DNA of 64,000 nucleotides, from NCBI GenBank assembly GCA_003255065.1, contig QAOA01008173.1, positions 62,001 to 126,000 of the forward strand. The letters run 5' to 3'. A program made the translations under genes and the position numbers. This stretch comes from Cercis canadensis (Eukaryota; Streptophyta; Magnoliopsida; Fabales; Fabaceae). The notes under the pieces were generated by a model. It was not told the DNA's origin and did not search any database. It saw nothing but the letters and a program-made list of their open reading frames with translations. Below, piece after piece: positions 32,815 through 44,900 of the stretch (position 1 is its first letter; each line of letters starts with the position of its first letter).

Positions 32815-35159
32815 ATGGCTGCTACCCACCATAGGTTAGGTCTCCTTATTGGGATTCTTCTTACAGTCTTAAATTCCTCTATTGCTGTCTTTGTTAATAT
32901 AGATTGCGGATCAAATGCTTCTTCCATTGATGAACTTTCTATTAAGTGGACAGGAGATGATGGCTACATTCAAAATGGTGAGTCAAAAGAGATTTTTTTT
33001 ATCTCAATACCTCCTTATGTGAGTGGAACAGTTATGACCACTCTTAGAGCATTCCCAACCTTGAGGAAGAACTGCTACACCATCAATGTTGATAAGGGGG
33101 AGAAAGTGCTCGTCAGAGCAAGCTTTTTTTATGGAAACTATGATGGTAAAGATTCTCCTCCAACTTTTGAGCTGCAATTTGATGGCAACTTTTGGGCCAC
33201 TGTCAACACTTCAAGTCTCAATCATATTTATGAGGTGATATATGTCACTAAAGCAAACACAACCAGCATCTGTGTTGCTCAAACTCTGCGTGGTCAGATA
33301 CCCTTCATTTCAGCACTTGAGCTTCGCAGCTTGGATTCAAATATGTACAGTCGTGTTGATCAAAATCATGCTTTATTTTTGGCTCACAGAGCTAATTCTG
33401 GTACAAATATCACAGTTAGGTAAGTACCCTTCGCCATATTCTTTAATGCTATATACACTTTAATGTAATATAATTACGTATATAATAAAGGTTGAAAGTC
33501 AAGTTATAACTTGAGCAATATACTAATAAATATTCATTATTCTATGAAACCTTTAGGTATCCAGGTGATGTGTATGATCGAATTTGGGATGCTGAAAAGT
33601 CCTTTCTGTACACAGATGATGTGAAAAGTGAAGCTGTGTCAATTGATGTGAGTAAAGCAGAAGATAGACCACCTCCAGCTGCGCTGCAAGATGCCATTGT
33701 AGGTACAATTTGGGGAATGTTTGCTCGAACAATAATTTATCTAAGGACAGAAAACCTTCCAGACACAAGTGTACCTGTTTACATTACTGCTTATTTTTCT
33801 GAAGTGGCCCAGCTGAATGCAACTGACAAAAGATCTATTGACATTTACATAAATGATGTTCCTTATTCAAGACAAATTAACCCACCATTTGGAAGTGTGT
33901 CTGTTTCATACATTACTAATACGACAGGGAATTCAAGCACTAGTATCTCTATCAGAGGTGCTGCTGATTCCACCCTTCCTCCTCTCATCAATGCCTATGA
34001 AGTCTACAGTATTAGTGATGCATTGACAGATGGAACCAACACTAAAGATGGTCTGGCTTCTAGTTATTTCAACTTCAAAAATTATTACCTTCAATGTTAT
34101 CCAAAAATTCTTAAATTCTATTTTGTTTTGGTAATGCAGTGAATGAATTAGCAACATTACAGAAGAAGTTTAGCTTACTACAGAAATGGAGTGGGGACCC
34201 ATGTCTTCCATCTATATTTTCATGGGAATGGCTAGCATGCAATTCTGATGCCTCCCCGCGAGTAACAGCATTGTAAGCTTTCCCTTCTCACAGACTCACC
34301 AAGTCACAAAGCTATCCCTTTTACAATAATTGCTGATAGTTCAAGTTCTATTTGCTTCTGCATTTGGATTGAAATAGGAACCTCAGCAGCTTTGGACTGG
34401 AAGGAACACTACCTGACTTTAGTTCCTTGACTGCCTTGGAGACAATGTGAGTTGGGTTGAATTGAATACATCCACTAGACAATGTAGGCTTTGTCTCCTA
34501 ACATTTTGTTGTGCTTATGGCTTGCAGTGATTTGCATAATAACAGCTTAGACGGATCAATTCCCAGTTTTCTTGGTTCTCTGCCTAATCTGAAGTTATTG
34601 TAAGCTCTCATGCAATACACACTCTTTTTTTATTTTTTTCCTACTGCTCATGCAATACACACTCACACACACATTAATCTGAACTTGACTCTTGAAATTT
34701 CTTTCTCCTCTTCTTAACTTATTCTTCATATGTTTGACCAGGAATTTGGCAGATAATAGATTCAATGGAACAATACCAGTTTCTTTATCTGGTAACAAAA
34801 ACTTGGTATTAATGTAAGTTAAACTTTTATAACTTTGATCTAAATTGTTTGGTATGTTAGGGAGTTTCAAGTGCGAGACTATTTTAACTGCTCTGTACTT
34901 TAGCATCCACTTTTGAGTCCATAGTTTCTGCATGGTTTTGTAAGTGTAACTTACGATTATCTCTATATTCATCAGTGTGACAGGTAATTGCTTTACCGGC
35001 ATGTCATGTAAGCAAGAGACTTCACAGAAACCACCCAGCAGTACACCTTCAAACACATTTTCGATACCAAATGGTGGTGAGCAGAGTTCGGAGCTGTCAT
35101 TCAAATTGACAATTATATTCCATGTTTCTTTGCTTTTGTTGCTGCTGAGGAAGTTTTAA
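32815..35159 (+). CDS. Malectin-like/LRR protein, copy D, probable GPI anchor
   Basis: Seven exons (32815-33419, 33557-34050, 34140-34272, 34378-34446, 34528-34599, 34742-34813, 34976-35159) encode 542 residues. The architecture is as in B and C, with signal peptide, malectin-like region, GDPCLPSIFSWEWLACN, three LRR exons, an NGG-containing linker and terminal LLLLLLRKF. The promoter, exon 1, intron 1 and most of exon 2 are almost identical to copy B. From the end of exon 2, and clearly in intron 2, the sequence follows copy C instead. D keeps the six residues that B lost. One change near the start of exon 2 turns YPDD into YPGD. All introns are GT-AG and the frame is intact, so it should be functional. 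No kinase domain is present. Confidence 0.85.
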
Positions 35160-36197
35160 GCAATGGCTCTTGGACCCTTTTCATTGTGCTGTGTAGGCAA
35201 TATTAATAACAATAATTAAATACGTTAGTTACAGAGAGTGATTGTTTTAGAAATAAATAAAAGAGCACACTTGTTCCTCATATTCAAAAGAAGCAAAGGT
35301 CCTGAATATATGATGGAGGTTAAGTTCTTCTAAGATTGAAGGGTTTTGTTTGAAAATGTAACTCCATCTCTTCATCTGAGGCTGCACAATTAAGCTTACA
35401 CAATCTTGTGACCTATCTTTCTCAAATTTGAAAGATGTTTCTGTTATGATCATGACGATGATTAGAGGAAGGAGAAGAAGGTTTTACCTGAGAGTAACTT
35501 CGCTAAATGATTATGATACTAACACAAAACACAAGTTTCAGAATCTTAATTTAGACTGTCACATTTCTACAAACTTGGTTAAGTTACAACTTCAAGTGAT
35601 TGGTCACATATAAGAGATTTTATGTAATTAACAATACAAATCATATCCATTAGGAATACCAAAATAAATAAATAAGTTTACAGCAACAAACCAATCATAT
35701 GGCACCCAAACATCAGAAGAGACATATACACACTGCATAAAAATCTGCAAACACACACAGCATGAGGCTTATTGTAACTTCATGATCATATAATGGACAG
35801 CCATCCCCGTTCCATAAACTCGCACCATTTATTCTCAAATACACATAAATACAAGACTTTTAGGTTAGAACACAATCATTAGTGTGTGTGTGTGTGTGTG
35901 TCCAAGCATATTCACATGTGTTGACAAAAAAAAAGAGCAAAAAGTAAAACACATTTTTATGTCGAAAACAATTGAATTCTTGGGCGAAACATGGTTAGAA
36001 GAACTCTAAACTGAAGCTATGACTGTATTAGAGCAATGGAGCCGACTTCCCATACGTACATTGATGTATGGACCAAGAAGCTGGAATTGCCTTTATAATA
36101 AAGTAAAACTAATAAATGGCTAAGATTTGTTGCTGGAAACGACTTCAACAAATTTCATCATATATTAAAGATTAACCCCTCATTGTTATTAATTGTA

Positions 36198-36254
<57 letters not shown>

Positions 36255-37175
36255 TAATTAATTTTTTTTTTTTGCTATTGATTATTTTCATTGCCATTTA
36301 CACACTAATTACCATCACATGGTTTCACATTTCATACATATAACAGTACTTGAATTTAACTAGACCAGCTTAGAATTTTTTATTACTCAAATATTATACA
36401 ATATTTCACAATACTTTCTCTTATTTAGTTAAAGTTATTTTTAACAACAGAAAATATATGTGAAGTTTAAATGTTGATGAATAAAATGAGATAGCCTCTC
36501 CTCTCAGTCTCACCTTAAACTTTTATGACCAAATAACTTATAGTTGAATGTTATTAATGTCGTCCTCATGACTTGTGGGTTTCTTGTTCAAACTCAAAGT
36601 TGTAGCCAAAAATACTAAAAAAAAATATTAATGAATATATATTAAACTAAATAAAGNGCCAAAAATACTAAAAAAAAAAAATTAATGAATATATATTAAA
36701 CTAAATAAAGAGTTACTTATGCTTACTGAAACTCTAAGGTTCAAGTCCTCTACTTATAGTTTTTTACAGTAATGATAATACTAATTGTTTTTTGCTTACA
36801 AAAAGAAAATTGAACTCTTTCGTTTTCGTTTTCTTTTTCTTTTTTTTTTCTTTTTGTTTTTGTGTATGTGTGTTTTGAGCTTGTAATCACCTAATTTTGT
36901 ATGAGATTTTCTGCTTGCTTTGTGAATGATACTACTAACATATAATCATTGCATTGTTATTTTTATTTGAATTTTGTTATCTTCATGTGATTGGGCACGT
37001 GAAAGATTTATGTTATCAATACATCATATATGATCATTATACATACCAAAACACATGATTATGGAAGCCAAACACTAGAAGAGGCACACTCTGTATAAAA
37101 ACTACATGTAAACACAGTACAAGGCTTCCTTAGTTTCATGGTGAACATTATTAATGATCACCAAAAGTTTGGCAG
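35160..37175. other. Spacer between convergent copies D and E
   Basis: Contains a (GT)n run at 35882-35901 and an (AT)n run at about 36203-36250. A tandem duplication of about 54 bases lies on both sides of a single undetermined base (36657). The spacer unit at 36900-37145 is shared with the region after copy C. No gene is seen. Confidence 0.55.
36203..36250. repeat. (AT)n microsatellite
   Basis: About 24 uninterrupted AT units in the spacer between copies D and E. Confidence 0.95.
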
Positions 37176-39591
37176 TCATACAAGTTTAGTGAACAGCAGA
37201 GGTAGTGAAATTTGAATAGTGACTATGAGTAATATGTTTAGCTCATAAATCTTCCTGCTTCCGTTTCCCCCTGGTTCATCCCCTGAATGAAGTTCTTGTG
37301 GTGGTGGTGGATTGTTTGGTTCATGACCTGAAGAAAATTAGGTGGTGGTGGATTATTTGGTTCATTTCCTGAAACAAACTTTGATGGTGGTGGTGGTGGT
37401 GGTGGTGGCGGTGGCGGTGGTGGAGAATTAGGAGGCTCACAATTGATTCCTGATAGACAATTGTTTGTTGTGCTGAAATAAACAAAGCGAAAGTCAGAGT
37501 ATATTGTGAAAGGAATGGAGTGTGGGTCGATTAAGGTATACAAAAAAAAGTGCATATTTTGACAAATCAAATTTATATGCAAATATATAATGATGAACAA
37601 ATGTTTTGTGCCAAAGAAAGTTTAGTCAATTCTGACTTACTCTATCTCAATATTCTTATTCTTTAGGGATGTTGGTATGGAACCATTGAACCTATTGTTA
37701 GACAAATTCCTGCACAAAGTAAGGGTCACATTTTGGGTTTAAAGATCTCTAAAAGAAGAAGATGGTTGCATTTGAACAAAGAGAGATATGCATTGTTACC
37801 CAAAAAAAAAAAAAAAAAGAGACATGCATTAATTTGTAGTACACTAAAATGAAACTTACAGTGTTCTGAGATTAGGAATTAGGAATGGGGCCTTCAATGG
37901 TGTTGTTGTGCAAATCACTGCAATTCAGAAGAATTTAACAGGAAAGAAAAACTAATTGATCATTTTGAAAGAGAATTGACTGAGGAAGAAATAATGCTGT
38001 TTTCACAAAGCTTTATTTCTGAAAGATGAAATTATATATCTCACATGATTTGAAGTGAATCCATGGAGCTGAAATCCGGAAGGAGGCCTTGCAGATCATA
38101 ACCATTAAGATACCTATTTTTTTATACAAAAAGATCCATATAATATTAGTTGCTACTTGAAATTTCCAAATTTGGTTTTGAAGAACAGTAACTTACAATG
38201 CTACTACACGAGGTTTGGCATCAGTGGTACATGGGATCCAGTCCCAAGTATATGGATATGGAAGACAAGGGTCACCACTCCAATCTAGTAGCACTTCAAA
38301 TGCCAACTGTAGTTGTGTCAAACCTTCCAATATTGACAACAAAATTGAAATGAGGAAAACAAATGAAAAAAAGGAACCAAAACTGTATATATTAGCGTTA
38401 TAAATAATACTAACCATCCCTGCTATCAGTTCCAGCAGTTAATGGGCCGCTTATTGTATAAACTTCAAAAGCATTGAGCATTGGAGGAAAGGTGGAAATG
38501 GAGGTAGCCTGCAAAGTAAACAAAGTGTCTGCTGAAGCTGTCATGTTAGTGATGTACACTTCTTGCACTCCTCCAAAAGGAGGGACTATGGGAGTTGAAA
38601 AGGGTTTGTTATCTATGTATCTGAAAGAATCTTTTGCCCACTGCATTTTCCATCAGTTCTGAGAGTAGGTGGTGATGTAAATGGGAAGTTCCTTTTGGTG
38701 GAAGTTTATTAATTAATTGAATGTATGCTGAAGTGTTTGAAGAAACAACGGCATTTTTCAATGCAGCTTGTGGTGGATGATCTTCTGCTGTACTAATATC
38801 AATGCTTGATGCCTCACTTGCAACCTCAGAAAGTCCTTCACCGTATGCTGGCCTCCATATTCGATCGAAAATATCATCAGGTACCTAGCAGATTCCATTA
38901 GATACATGAACAATGAATGTTAATAACCAATTTACCTATAAGAGAAATGGATATACTAGTATTGGAAGTGAACTCATATATATTATCTGATACTGGAATT
39001 TTGTTTCCACCCATTAGCATATCTCATCCATTGCAAAAGTAAAGCATGATTTGAATCAACATGACTGTACATTGTAGGGTCCAAGCTCCTTACTTCAAGG
39101 GATGATATGAAGGGTAGCTGGTTAGGCTTTGTCTGAGTAACACATATGCTAGTGTAGTTTCCCTTGCTGATATATATTGCTTCATAATCATTATAATAAT
39201 AAATTGAAGTATTCACGGTTGTCCACAAGTTACCATCAAACTGAAGGTCAAAGACAGGAGGAGACAATTTGCCGTAGTAGTTTCCATAGTAAAAGCTTGC
39301 ACGAGCAAGGATTTTTTCTCCGTTTTGAACTCTGATAGAATAGCAATTCTTCTTATGACTTGGGAAAACCCTTAGAGTGCTCAATGGGTTAGAACCAGAA
39401 TAGTCCTGTTGAGATTGGCCATGTTGAATGTAGTCATCATCTCCAATCCATCTTATGTTACTGATTGCATCAGTGTAAGATTCTGAGGATCCACAATCAA
39501 TGCTCACAAACACTGTGAGAGATGGTTTTGAGAATAATAGCACCCAAACTGCTATGGCTATGAGTAGCATTGGAGGGCTTCTCATTATCAT
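37176..39591 (-). pseudogene. Malectin-like/LRR protein, copy E (inverted, multiply broken)
   Basis: Exon-by-exon copy of the family on the minus strand: 39591-38987 (605 bases, as in B and D), 38884-38415, 38329-38197 (133), 38113-38045 (69), 37917-37860 (58), 37709-37641 (69), 37472-37176. Exon 1 is intact (signal peptide, VSIDCGSSESYTD). The intron 1 donor is AT where paralogs have GT. The intron 2 acceptor is AT where they have AG. Exon 2 shifts frame at its first codons and again at least twice. The second LRR exon lost 14 bases. In the last exon a run of 11 Pro is followed by an in-frame loss; a shifted frame restores repeats like SGHEPNNPPPPQ and a hydrophobic tail. E is more divergent than A-D and so represents an older branch. 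An isolated transcript of exon 1 cannot be excluded. Confidence 0.85.
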
Positions 39592-41773
39592 GGATGGTTT
39601 TTAGGTCAAGAAAACAGGTTTTGTGTACTCTACAGGCTAAGCATGTTCTCATAAATATATATCATAAATTCTTTCATGATATTAATTAGATATTTGACTA
39701 GCTAGCAAGGTGGGCATCCTAATTTTAAGTTCTTAAAAATCAAAGGAGAGTCCTGAGTATATTTATTAGGTTGCATATGTGTTGGCATTCTCTAAATTTT
39801 TTCTGTTTCTTCCTTGTTGACTTTGCTGGATTTATCAATTATATGTTGCCATTTAGGAGTTAAACAACTATCAAAATGCTATCAACAATTTAAAAAATGG
39901 TAGTTTATAACTTTAAACGGAATATTCGGCTCATCGAGATGGAGATACGAATAAAAAAAAAAAAAAGATTTTCATCGTTTGTGGATCAATCAAATAAATG
40001 CAGTAATTCATGAGAATCAAATTAAAGTATACTATAGTTATAACAATTTTATATATAATCTGTATAAGAGTCAATAGCTTATTAATTGTAAAATACTTGC
40101 ACAAATAGCTATATTAAATAGGAATTGTCTCTATATAATTTCCAATAAGATCATAAAATAAAAAAACTTCTAGAGACTGAACTCCGGAAAGGTAGGGTAG
40201 AGATTTGTATGAGAAAGTAGAATCATATAATAAAATCGTCAAAATGAGCAACCACATATAATCTCTCAATGGTTGTTATATATAACACCTAAAGTTGACT
40301 AGAAAATGAGAACAAAAAATTTTGTAATCAACCGTTGAAATTCTATAATAGGTCATAGCCCAGTTATACAACCTAATCAGTCCATTGCACAAAAAAATTG
40401 GCTAATTATGGATCATTTAACTTAGAATATGATCAGAACAAGTTTGTCAAAAGCTGAAGAAATGTTTTTCCCCAGTTGTGTCTCAAAAAGCTCAATAGTA
40501 TACTTTAGCCGGCAACCAGAATGAGGAGTGGACTGACATTGAAAATGTGGGCAAAATAATAAAGAATAGAGGTCAATTTATTTGTCACCATAAAATAGGG
40601 GATCACATCAACAATAAAATGTATCAAAGCATTTTTTCTGTGAATTCTGTCTCTTGAAGACATGGCTCAGCCTCAGTGTATTAATTAATGGCTATATAGC
40701 AACTGGGAGGGGAGACCATGAAATACGAAACTTGCGGAGAAGATTGAAACTTCCTAATATTGTTTGGTTGTGTTAGCGACATATGAAGCGTTGGATTTTC
40801 TTCAGATGATGTGGCACATCAACCACCGTGAACTGCAGCCAAATACACTGTAATATACTTGTCCAGTATAATTTCTTTTTTTTTTCTTCTTATGAACACA
40901 TCTCTCAGCTCGAGATTGAAGTTTGCTTTCAACATAAGAACATTTTTAGCATGAGAGATGGGGTGAAAGAAACGAAAAGAAATTCATGCCAATTAAGAAC
41001 CATTGGGCTAAGATTTGCCGATGAAAGAAACGATAGGGACATATATGAAAGAAGAAGCAAAACAGGGTCGATGAGGAAAACATAGTCCTAACTTGGTCAA
41101 ACCTTCCATAAAAAGTGAGTGTTGTGGCCAAATATAATATGAGCCATCAGATCTACATTATCTGAGGTGGCATAATAATATCGGTCAACTGCAGCAAATT
41201 GGAGGATTTACAATCTTCTTCTGTTGCCTCCACCATTCTTGAGTTGGCTCAACTCAATGACTAACCAGTTTCCCACATACCTTCAACCGCTGCAATTTTA
41301 TGATGGGTTATAGCCCAGTTATATTGGCCACGTTGCAAGTAATGTAACTATCTAATATGTCCATTGCACAAAAACTAGTGACCATCATTCAAAGTACAAA
41401 TGCCAGCAGTCTTAGCTTTCTGATATTTACAGTTTATTCCACTGTAAGTATATTTACAGGTAACAGTAGTTACATTCAGATAATTCATCCAAGGATGATC
41501 ACCTAAAATTCTGAAAGCACATCACAAGATAGCTAATTTTACAAAACAGTAACAATTCCAGTTGAATCAATTCCACTGGCTATGAGCATGCATAACAGCT
41601 TGTGATATTCAAAACGAGCAAATGAGTACAGCTTTGCCAGAAACTCGCACTCATTTGACAACCTCCATACAATCTAACATGAGCACTCATTAGATCAAGA
41701 ACAGAGCACAGATTACTCTAGGAAGTATAACAGTAACCAGATTCCAGTGGGGCATGAGAGCAATTACCATAAC
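39592..41773. other. Spacer between copy E and NRDE2
   Basis: Contains the copy E promoter with a W-box (39817-39824). A diverged duplication is also present: a phrase around CATAGCCCAGTTATA plus TCCATTGCACAAAAA occurs near 40345-40400 and near 41305-41375. No gene is seen; the frame at 40828-41085 has no recognisable product. Confidence 0.45.
39817..39824 (-). promoter_or_regulatory. W-box motif upstream of copy E
   Basis: Plus strand TTGACTTT, so AAAGTCAA in the sense of copy E, 226 bases before its start codon. The 8-mer and its orientation match copies A-D, although the flanks have diverged. Confidence 0.5.
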
Positions 41774-41956
41774 TCATACATCTTGCAAAAGGATCTCATA
41801 AATGTCAGTCCTCAGATTCAGTTCTTTATCCCGCATGACTTCTTGGAGATCTGATAACTCTTTAGTAGTCAGGACAGAGTTCAGTTTGAGAAAGCCATCC
41901 AACCATAGCTTTTTTGACCTAACATGCACATTCACACCAAAAAAAAAAAAAAAAAN

Positions 41957-41988
<32 letters not shown>

Positions 41989-44900
41989 TTTAGTATGATA
42001 GGAATATATATGCTCATGTTTCATGAACAGAATTATTAGTCACAACTCCATCCACTGGAAGGAAAATACCATGATGACCATCCAAGCTATCACTTGAAGA
42101 ATAAACTAACTTATTTTCACATTCAGCACGCAAGCTCGAACTTGAGAAAGAAAATTTGGTTATACAGAGTTCAATTTGCATTATGAAGTATGAATTTATA
42201 GCGTGCATGTCAGTTCAATATGCAGTGAATAGTTCACATAGGTCAAATAGGGTCCCAGAGAAAGCGTGTGTGTATGTGCACGTGTGCGCATGTGACGGAA
42301 AAAAAGATAAAATGAGAAGCCTACAGAAGTCTTACTAACAAAGAACACAATATAATCTTTCTGCTCCTTAAATCACAACCTTTACCTGTAGGTCCAAACC
42401 ACCATACAATTGAAAAGAAAAAAAATAGAATAAAATCAAAATCAGGACTTGTTCTGCTCAGTCAATCACTAGCAAAACTTCGATGTACTAATGAGTTTCA
42501 TTAAGCTACTTATCTTCACAGAAGTACCAAAGAAATTTAACATCTGGTCACATATGGCAGCAAAATTATTTGCCATTAATTGGTGTACAGCATGGAATTC
42601 AGATGAGGAGTCCATAATCATCTTCCGTTATCCTGCCAGTCTGGTGGCATTTTTATCCTTTTTTTGGCTGAGTATGCCACATTTTGTGAAGGAGTCCTAG
42701 GCATGTAGTTCCATTTGGCTGTGAAGGAATAAGCTGAGTATATCATATACTAAGACTGTAAGGACATTACAAAATGATTTTTCATGACTTCATGCAGCTG
42801 GTTACTGCTTCATTTCAATTTTGAACCTTTTCCCTATACATTATTTTTCCTATATCCAAGTATCTGGAATTATTTCTGAAAATTTTGAATCCTTCCTACT
42901 TGCACACATATCCAAATCTAAGAACAATCTGACGTTCTTTCTTATTGCTACATTTTATGAGGGGGAGGGAAAATCATTTTGCAAGGATTGGGCTAGAACC
43001 CTTGACCTGGGACTCTGACATCTATGGGACTACTGGGATACTAGCCTACAGTCAACTAACAATCTAACTTGTTCGCAAAAATTTTGTATACTAATAAATA
43101 AATATTAAAAATTTGCAACAATTAGAAAAACAGTCTATATGAAGGCAAGGTCCATTTACTAATCTAGATGACAAGTTCTCACCAGGGGCAGGCATGAATA
43201 GCTCGGAAGAAAACACGTCGGGCGGTAGAAGGATCATGGGCAATGTTCATTTCATATGCAATGTAGCAACGCCAGAGTACAACTGAGTTGCAAAGCCGAT
43301 CACTTCCCAATGCCCTTTCAAACAATCCACGGATTCTGTGTTGTGAGCCACCTCTGGACATCTCAAATAACAATGCAAAAAGCCAAAGAATCACAGATGG
43401 TTTCCTGAAAATAGTTACGGTAAAAGAAATGAATGCTTGGCATGATATAAAGAAGTTGCACAGAAACTTGACAGGAGTATTACGATTATCATACATGTTT
43501 TATGTAGAAAACAGAAAATCTGACATGCAACAGTATAATAGATCTTGAGAAAGGAAATATACAGCCAGAAGATAAAAAAATAAAACACAAGATTTATATC
43601 AGGAGAAAAAAACTATTACTACTCATGCACAGGAGAGACATCTGAAAGACTAGAGAGTGAGAGAGAGAGAATTGGGGGGTGGGGGGAAGAGATGACATAA
43701 AATCTTAATTCAGCTGGTATAAAAACAAAAGAAGATAAGAAGCAACAGTTAGAAGCTCTTTTATGCACATCGAGTAAACCCCATAAACAGGACTGTGTGC
43801 ATCGACTCAAAATAATACTCTTTTGATGTATACTCCTTTAGCAACCCTCCACCACTCGTATACACTACCATTTATTTATGGAATCAAGACTATGCTTGGT
43901 ACCACTAACTTAAAGTAAAAGTAATTAAACAATGAGAATTCTAGTTTTAATCAAATATTCTTGTTATGAAAGGAAAAGTGGATCTGACAAACAAGGATTC
44001 CACCTCATTTTGCTTTTTCAAAGTGAAATCCAATAGGAAGACGGGCTCTTTTTCTAATAACCATCAAATACTTACACAGTACAGTTTTTTATCAGATAAA
44101 TAAGTGATAATTGTACAATGATTTGGATTGGGCTCTTACAAGATCAATCTACAATCTCATTTCATCGTAAGGGACAAAAATTATGACTTTTCATTAGTCG
44201 TCATCATCTTCCCCAGGCAATGACTACAACTTCTCTCAGTTTAAGTTACCTTTCGATCCCTCCTCCTTTATGCTTGGAATTTCACTTGTATCAAGAAAAA
44301 GTTAAACAACATGATTTAATAAATCATAAAGATTTATGGATAGCAAAGACCTTACTTGTAACCATAATCATCTAGCATCCGTCGCAATTTATTAGATGTT
44401 GTGTATAAATGGCCAATCTCCACTAAACCTTTAAGAAGTTCTGGACTGAAAGGGTACATTTGGAGGCCCTGACGAATAGACTCCCAAACTTTTGACAGAC
44501 TGGATTGCTTTTGATGTCTCTGAAGCATCCTTATGTAATAGTTTAACAAAAACTCAAGTTGATAACTGTGGCTTCTCCTTTCTGCAGGTTGCAAATATTC
44601 AGATGGGCATGATAAGCAACGTATCAACATGATATACAGCATCAACACTCATGCTGCAATAGTCTTTTTATTTTTTATTTTATTTTTATTTTTTTGTTTT
44701 ATAGATGTTATCAATAGTTCGATAGCAATGATTGAGACAGGTCAAATGACAAATCTTAATGATATGCCAGAGTTCAGCATTGGACCAGATTGTAGGCTCT
44801 TCCAAATAAATGAAAATTTTATTGATTATAAACCATTTTTTTTTGTAACTGTAATCAAGAAAATCAAAGTTCATATTCTCAAAGTAATAAAACAATTATT

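Noticed and set aside
36735..36760. tRNA B-box-like GGTTCAAGTCC
   Set aside because: No A box or cloverleaf around it; probably part of an old repeat.
42960..43040. Possible SINE with a B-box-like phrase near GGGCTAGAACCC
   Set aside because: No clear A box, poly(A) end or target-site duplication could be found.
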